Part shown: positions 62,249 to 64,000 of the stretch, piece after piece
Numbering within the stretch: the first letter of the stretch is position 1
How the letters are laid out: each line of letters opens with the position of its first letter
Source of the DNA: Massilia sp. Bi118
GTDB taxonomy: Bacteria > Pseudomonadota > Gammaproteobacteria > Burkholderiales > Burkholderiaceae_D
Direction: 5' to 3'
Assembly (NCBI RefSeq): GCF_918697865.1
Contig: NZ_CAKKMV010000005.1
Coordinates: forward strand, 277,008 to 341,007
DNA: 64,000 nt
Notes under the pieces: generated by a model
Seen by the model: only the letters and a program-made list of their open reading frames with translations
Told to the model about the DNA's origin: nothing
The model's database searches: none
Made by a program: the position numbers and the translations under genes

Positions 62249-63388
62249 ATGCATTGCCGCACCAGCTTCGCCGCCTTCCTGCTTCCCCTTGCCGCTGCCT
62301 CGGCGTCCGCCCAGACGACGGTGAAGATCGGCAGCGTCTCGCCGCTGTCCGGCACCGGCGCCCACCAGGGCAAGGACATCGAGAACGGCACGCGCATGGC
62401 GATCGACGACCTGAACGCGAAGGGCCTCAGCATCGCCGGTAAAAAAGTCCGCTTCGTGCTGCAGGCCGAGGACGACGGCGCCGATCCGAAGATGGGCACG
62501 GCGGCGGCGCAGAAGCTGGTCGACAATGGCGTGGTGGCGGTGATCGGCCACCTGAATTCGGGCACCACGGTGCCGGCCTCGAAGATCTACAACAACGCCG
62601 GCATCCCGCAGATCTCGCCGGCCGCCACCACGCCGCTGTACACGCGCCAGGGCTACAAGACGGCCTTCCGCGTGGTCGCCAGCGACAGCCTGGTGGGCAA
62701 GACCCTGGCCGCGTATTCGATCAAGACCCTGCACGCGAAGAAGATCGCGGTGATCGACGACCGCACCGCCTTCGGCCAGGGCCTGGCCGACGAATTCACC
62801 AAGGGCGTGAAGGCGGTGGGCGGCGCCCAGCTGGTCAGCCGCCAGTTCACCAACGACAAGGCAACCGACTTCAACGCCATCCTGACCCAGATCCGCGCGC
62901 ACAAGCCGGACGTGATCTTCTACGGCGGCATGGACGCGGTGGCCGGTCCCATGCTCAAGCAGATGAAGGCGCTCGGCATCGGCGCCAGGCTCGTGTCGGG
63001 CGACGGCGTGTGCTCGGAAAAGCTGCCGGAGCTGGCCGGCGACGCGCTCGGCAGCGACAAGGTGATCTGCGTGGTAGCGGGCGGCGTCAGCGGCGCAAAG
63101 GAAGAGGCGGCGGCGGCCGCCTTCGCCGAGCGCTACCGCCAGCGCTTCAAGATCCCGCTGCAGACCTACGCCCCCTATGCCTACGACGCCACCATGGTGT
63201 TCGCGCAAGCCATGCAGCAGGCGAATTCGACCGACCCGGCCAGGTTCCTGTCGGCGCTGGCCAAGATCAAATACCACGGCGTCACCGGCGACATCGCCTT
63301 CGACCCCAGCGGCGACCTGCATGACGCCGCGCTGACGCTGTATACCTACCGCGAGGGCAAGCAGGTCAAACTGCAGGTGGTGCGATGA
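62249..63388 (+). CDS. Branched-chain amino-acid-type ABC substrate-binding protein
   Basis: A 379-residue periplasmic binding protein of the LivJ/LivK type I fold. A signal peptide (FAAFLLPLAAASASAQ) precedes VKIGSVSPLSGTGAHQGKDIENGTRMAIDDLN. VVAVIGHLNSGTTVPASKIYNNAGIPQISPAATTP, AVIDDRTAFGQGLADEF and APYAYDATMVFAQAM follow. It binds leucine, isoleucine, valine or related amino acids. ATG 62249 follows CCGGAGAACCCC. No permease or ATPase genes appear in the window, and the next gene overlaps by 4 bases but is not a transporter component. Confidence 0.92.
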   Translation: MHCRTSFAAFLLPLAAASASAQTTVKIGSVSPLSGTGAHQGKDIENGTRMAIDDLNAKGLSIAGKKVRFVLQAEDDGADPKMGTAAAQKLVDNGVVAVIGHLNSGTTVPASKIYNNAGIPQISPAATTPLYTRQGYKTAFRVVASDSLVGKTLAAYSIKTLHAKKIAVIDDRTAFGQGLADEFTKGVKAVGGAQLVSRQFTNDKATDFNAILTQIRAHKPDVIFYGGMDAVAGPMLKQMKALGIGARLVSGDGVCSEKLPELAGDALGSDKVICVVAGGVSGAKEEAAAAAFAERYRQRFKIPLQTYAPYAYDATMVFAQAMQQANSTDPARFLSALAKIKYHGVTGDIAFDPSGDLHDAALTLYTYREGKQVKLQVVR

Positions 63389-64000
63389 TGCGCGCGATGG
63401 ATTTCAGCTCCTGGCATGCGGTCCTGACGACCTTCATTTCCCTCGCCATCGTGACCCTGGTCGGCGTCGGCATCCGTGTGCTGATGATGCAGACCATACA
63501 GCAGCGGCGCGAGCGCATGAACCGGCAGATCAACGAGCGCCTGCGGACCCTGATCGCGGCCTACAAGACCCTGGGCGGCTCCTTCACCGGCGAGCTGACC
63601 GTCGACCCGACCCACCTGCGCGAACTGCGCACCGCGCCGGCCCCGGCGCCGGCAGGCGACACCGCACCGGCGGCGGCGGCGGACGCGCGGGTGAATTCCG
63701 ACCGCGCACGCCGCATCCGCGACGCCGTCGAGGCGGCGCTGGCCGACATCCTCCTGCTCGGCACCGAGGAGCACTGCCGGCTGGCCGGACAGGCCGCCAG
63801 CGACATGGCGGCCGGACGCCCGATCCACACCGCGGAGCTGGTGGTTGCGCTGCGCGATTTCATCCGCGAGGCGCTGGACCTGGGCCCGATGCCGAAAGAC
63901 GTCGCGATTCCGCTGCAGGGCCCGACCCGGACCCAGGGCGGCGCCGCGCGTGGCCGTGGTGAGGGCGGTGGCGGCGGTAAAGGCGGTGGTGGTGGAGGTG
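63385..64000 (+). CDS. Membrane-anchored protein with glycine-rich tail, truncated by window end
   Basis: An open frame of 205 codons running off the right edge; the stop is not seen. An N-terminal helix (VLTTFISLAIVTLVGVGIRVLMM) is followed by a basic segment (QQRRERMNRQINERLRTLIAAYK). A soluble part contains RIRDAVEAALADILLLGTEEHC and HTAELVVALRDFIREAL. The C-terminal Gly/Arg-rich run contains GRGEGGGGGKGGGG. I do not recognise the family. The ATG at 63385 overlaps the binding-protein stop (ATGA), suggesting coupled translation; its relation to amino-acid uptake is unclear. Confidence 0.72.
   Translation, partial: MMRAMDFSSWHAVLTTFISLAIVTLVGVGIRVLMMQTIQQRRERMNRQINERLRTLIAAYKTLGGSFTGELTVDPTHLRELRTAPAPAPAGDTAPAAAADARVNSDRARRIRDAVEAALADILLLGTEEHCRLAGQAASDMAAGRPIHTAELVVALRDFIREALDLGPMPKDVAIPLQGPTRTQGGAARGRGEGGGGGKGGGGGG

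Overview
The window is a high-GC chromosomal segment from a betaproteobacterium of the Oxalobacteraceae, most likely the Massilia/Telluria/Duganella group. This is inferred from the protein families present: a TIGR01782-type TonB receptor next to a flavin halogenase, PHB-depolymerase-type esterase, DUF2058, DUF2167, a WEEF-tailed chemoreceptor and CGTCATCCCCGC repeats. It could not be confirmed by search. Genes are dense, often overlap by ATGA, and are intact apart from two decayed fragments.

Layout. 1-3.1 kb: the 3' end of a GH20 hexosaminidase, an AmpG-like permease, a ribbon-helix-helix regulator preceded by a perfect 21-bp inverted repeat, and a PHB-depolymerase-family esterase. 3.1-5.3 kb: DUF2058 protein, AraC/GyrI-like regulator, lipocalin. 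5.3-13.7 kb (minus): a four-gene operon transcribed from a tandem-GGDEF/EAL membrane protein through an alpha-oxoamine synthase and a fatty-acyl-AMP-ligase/acyl-CoA-dehydrogenase/ACP fusion to a second membrane protein. The last protein resembles the sensor domain of the first. It looks like a lipid alpha-aminoketone pathway wired to c-di-GMP, and is my best candidate for an undescribed system. 13.9-16.4 kb: a small-gene region with a chemoreceptor fragment, a host-attachment protein, DUF2945 and a small secreted protein.

16.4-33.2 kb (plus): a mannose-glycan utilisation locus. It holds a TonB-dependent receptor, flavin halogenase-like protein, GH2 beta-mannosidase, LacI regulator, AGE-family mannose isomerase, PfkB fructokinase, GH92 alpha-mannosidase, FucP-type sugar transporter and GH31 glycosidase. 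Together they would import a mannoside, trim it in the periplasm, take up the hexose and convert mannose through fructose to fructose-6-phosphate. Five GTTTAN(T/G)AAA-like sites before the receptor and lacI genes are candidate operators.

33.3-35.4 kb: an unknown protein, a GH19 lysozyme-like enzyme without signal peptide, and an overlapping exported partner, possibly an effector-immunity set. 35.8-39.6 kb: a ProVWX-type betaine transporter and a small membrane protein. Then tRNA-Phe, a YciA-like thioesterase, a chemoreceptor, an alpha/beta hydrolase, and a 2031-residue RTX protein built from six similar super-modules. 49.2-56 kb: catalase, HD-GYP protein, Ohr, a CAP-domain protein and an M13 peptidase, with two REP-like elements. 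56.1-64 kb: DUF2167 followed by a nonsense-bearing remnant; then a minus-strand operon (HbpS/GlcG-like, 5-hydroxyisourate hydrolase, SGNH-like) facing a two-component system across a CusR-type box; DUF2256, a SnoaL-like protein, a Leu/Ile/Val-type binding protein and a truncated glycine-rich membrane protein at the right edge.
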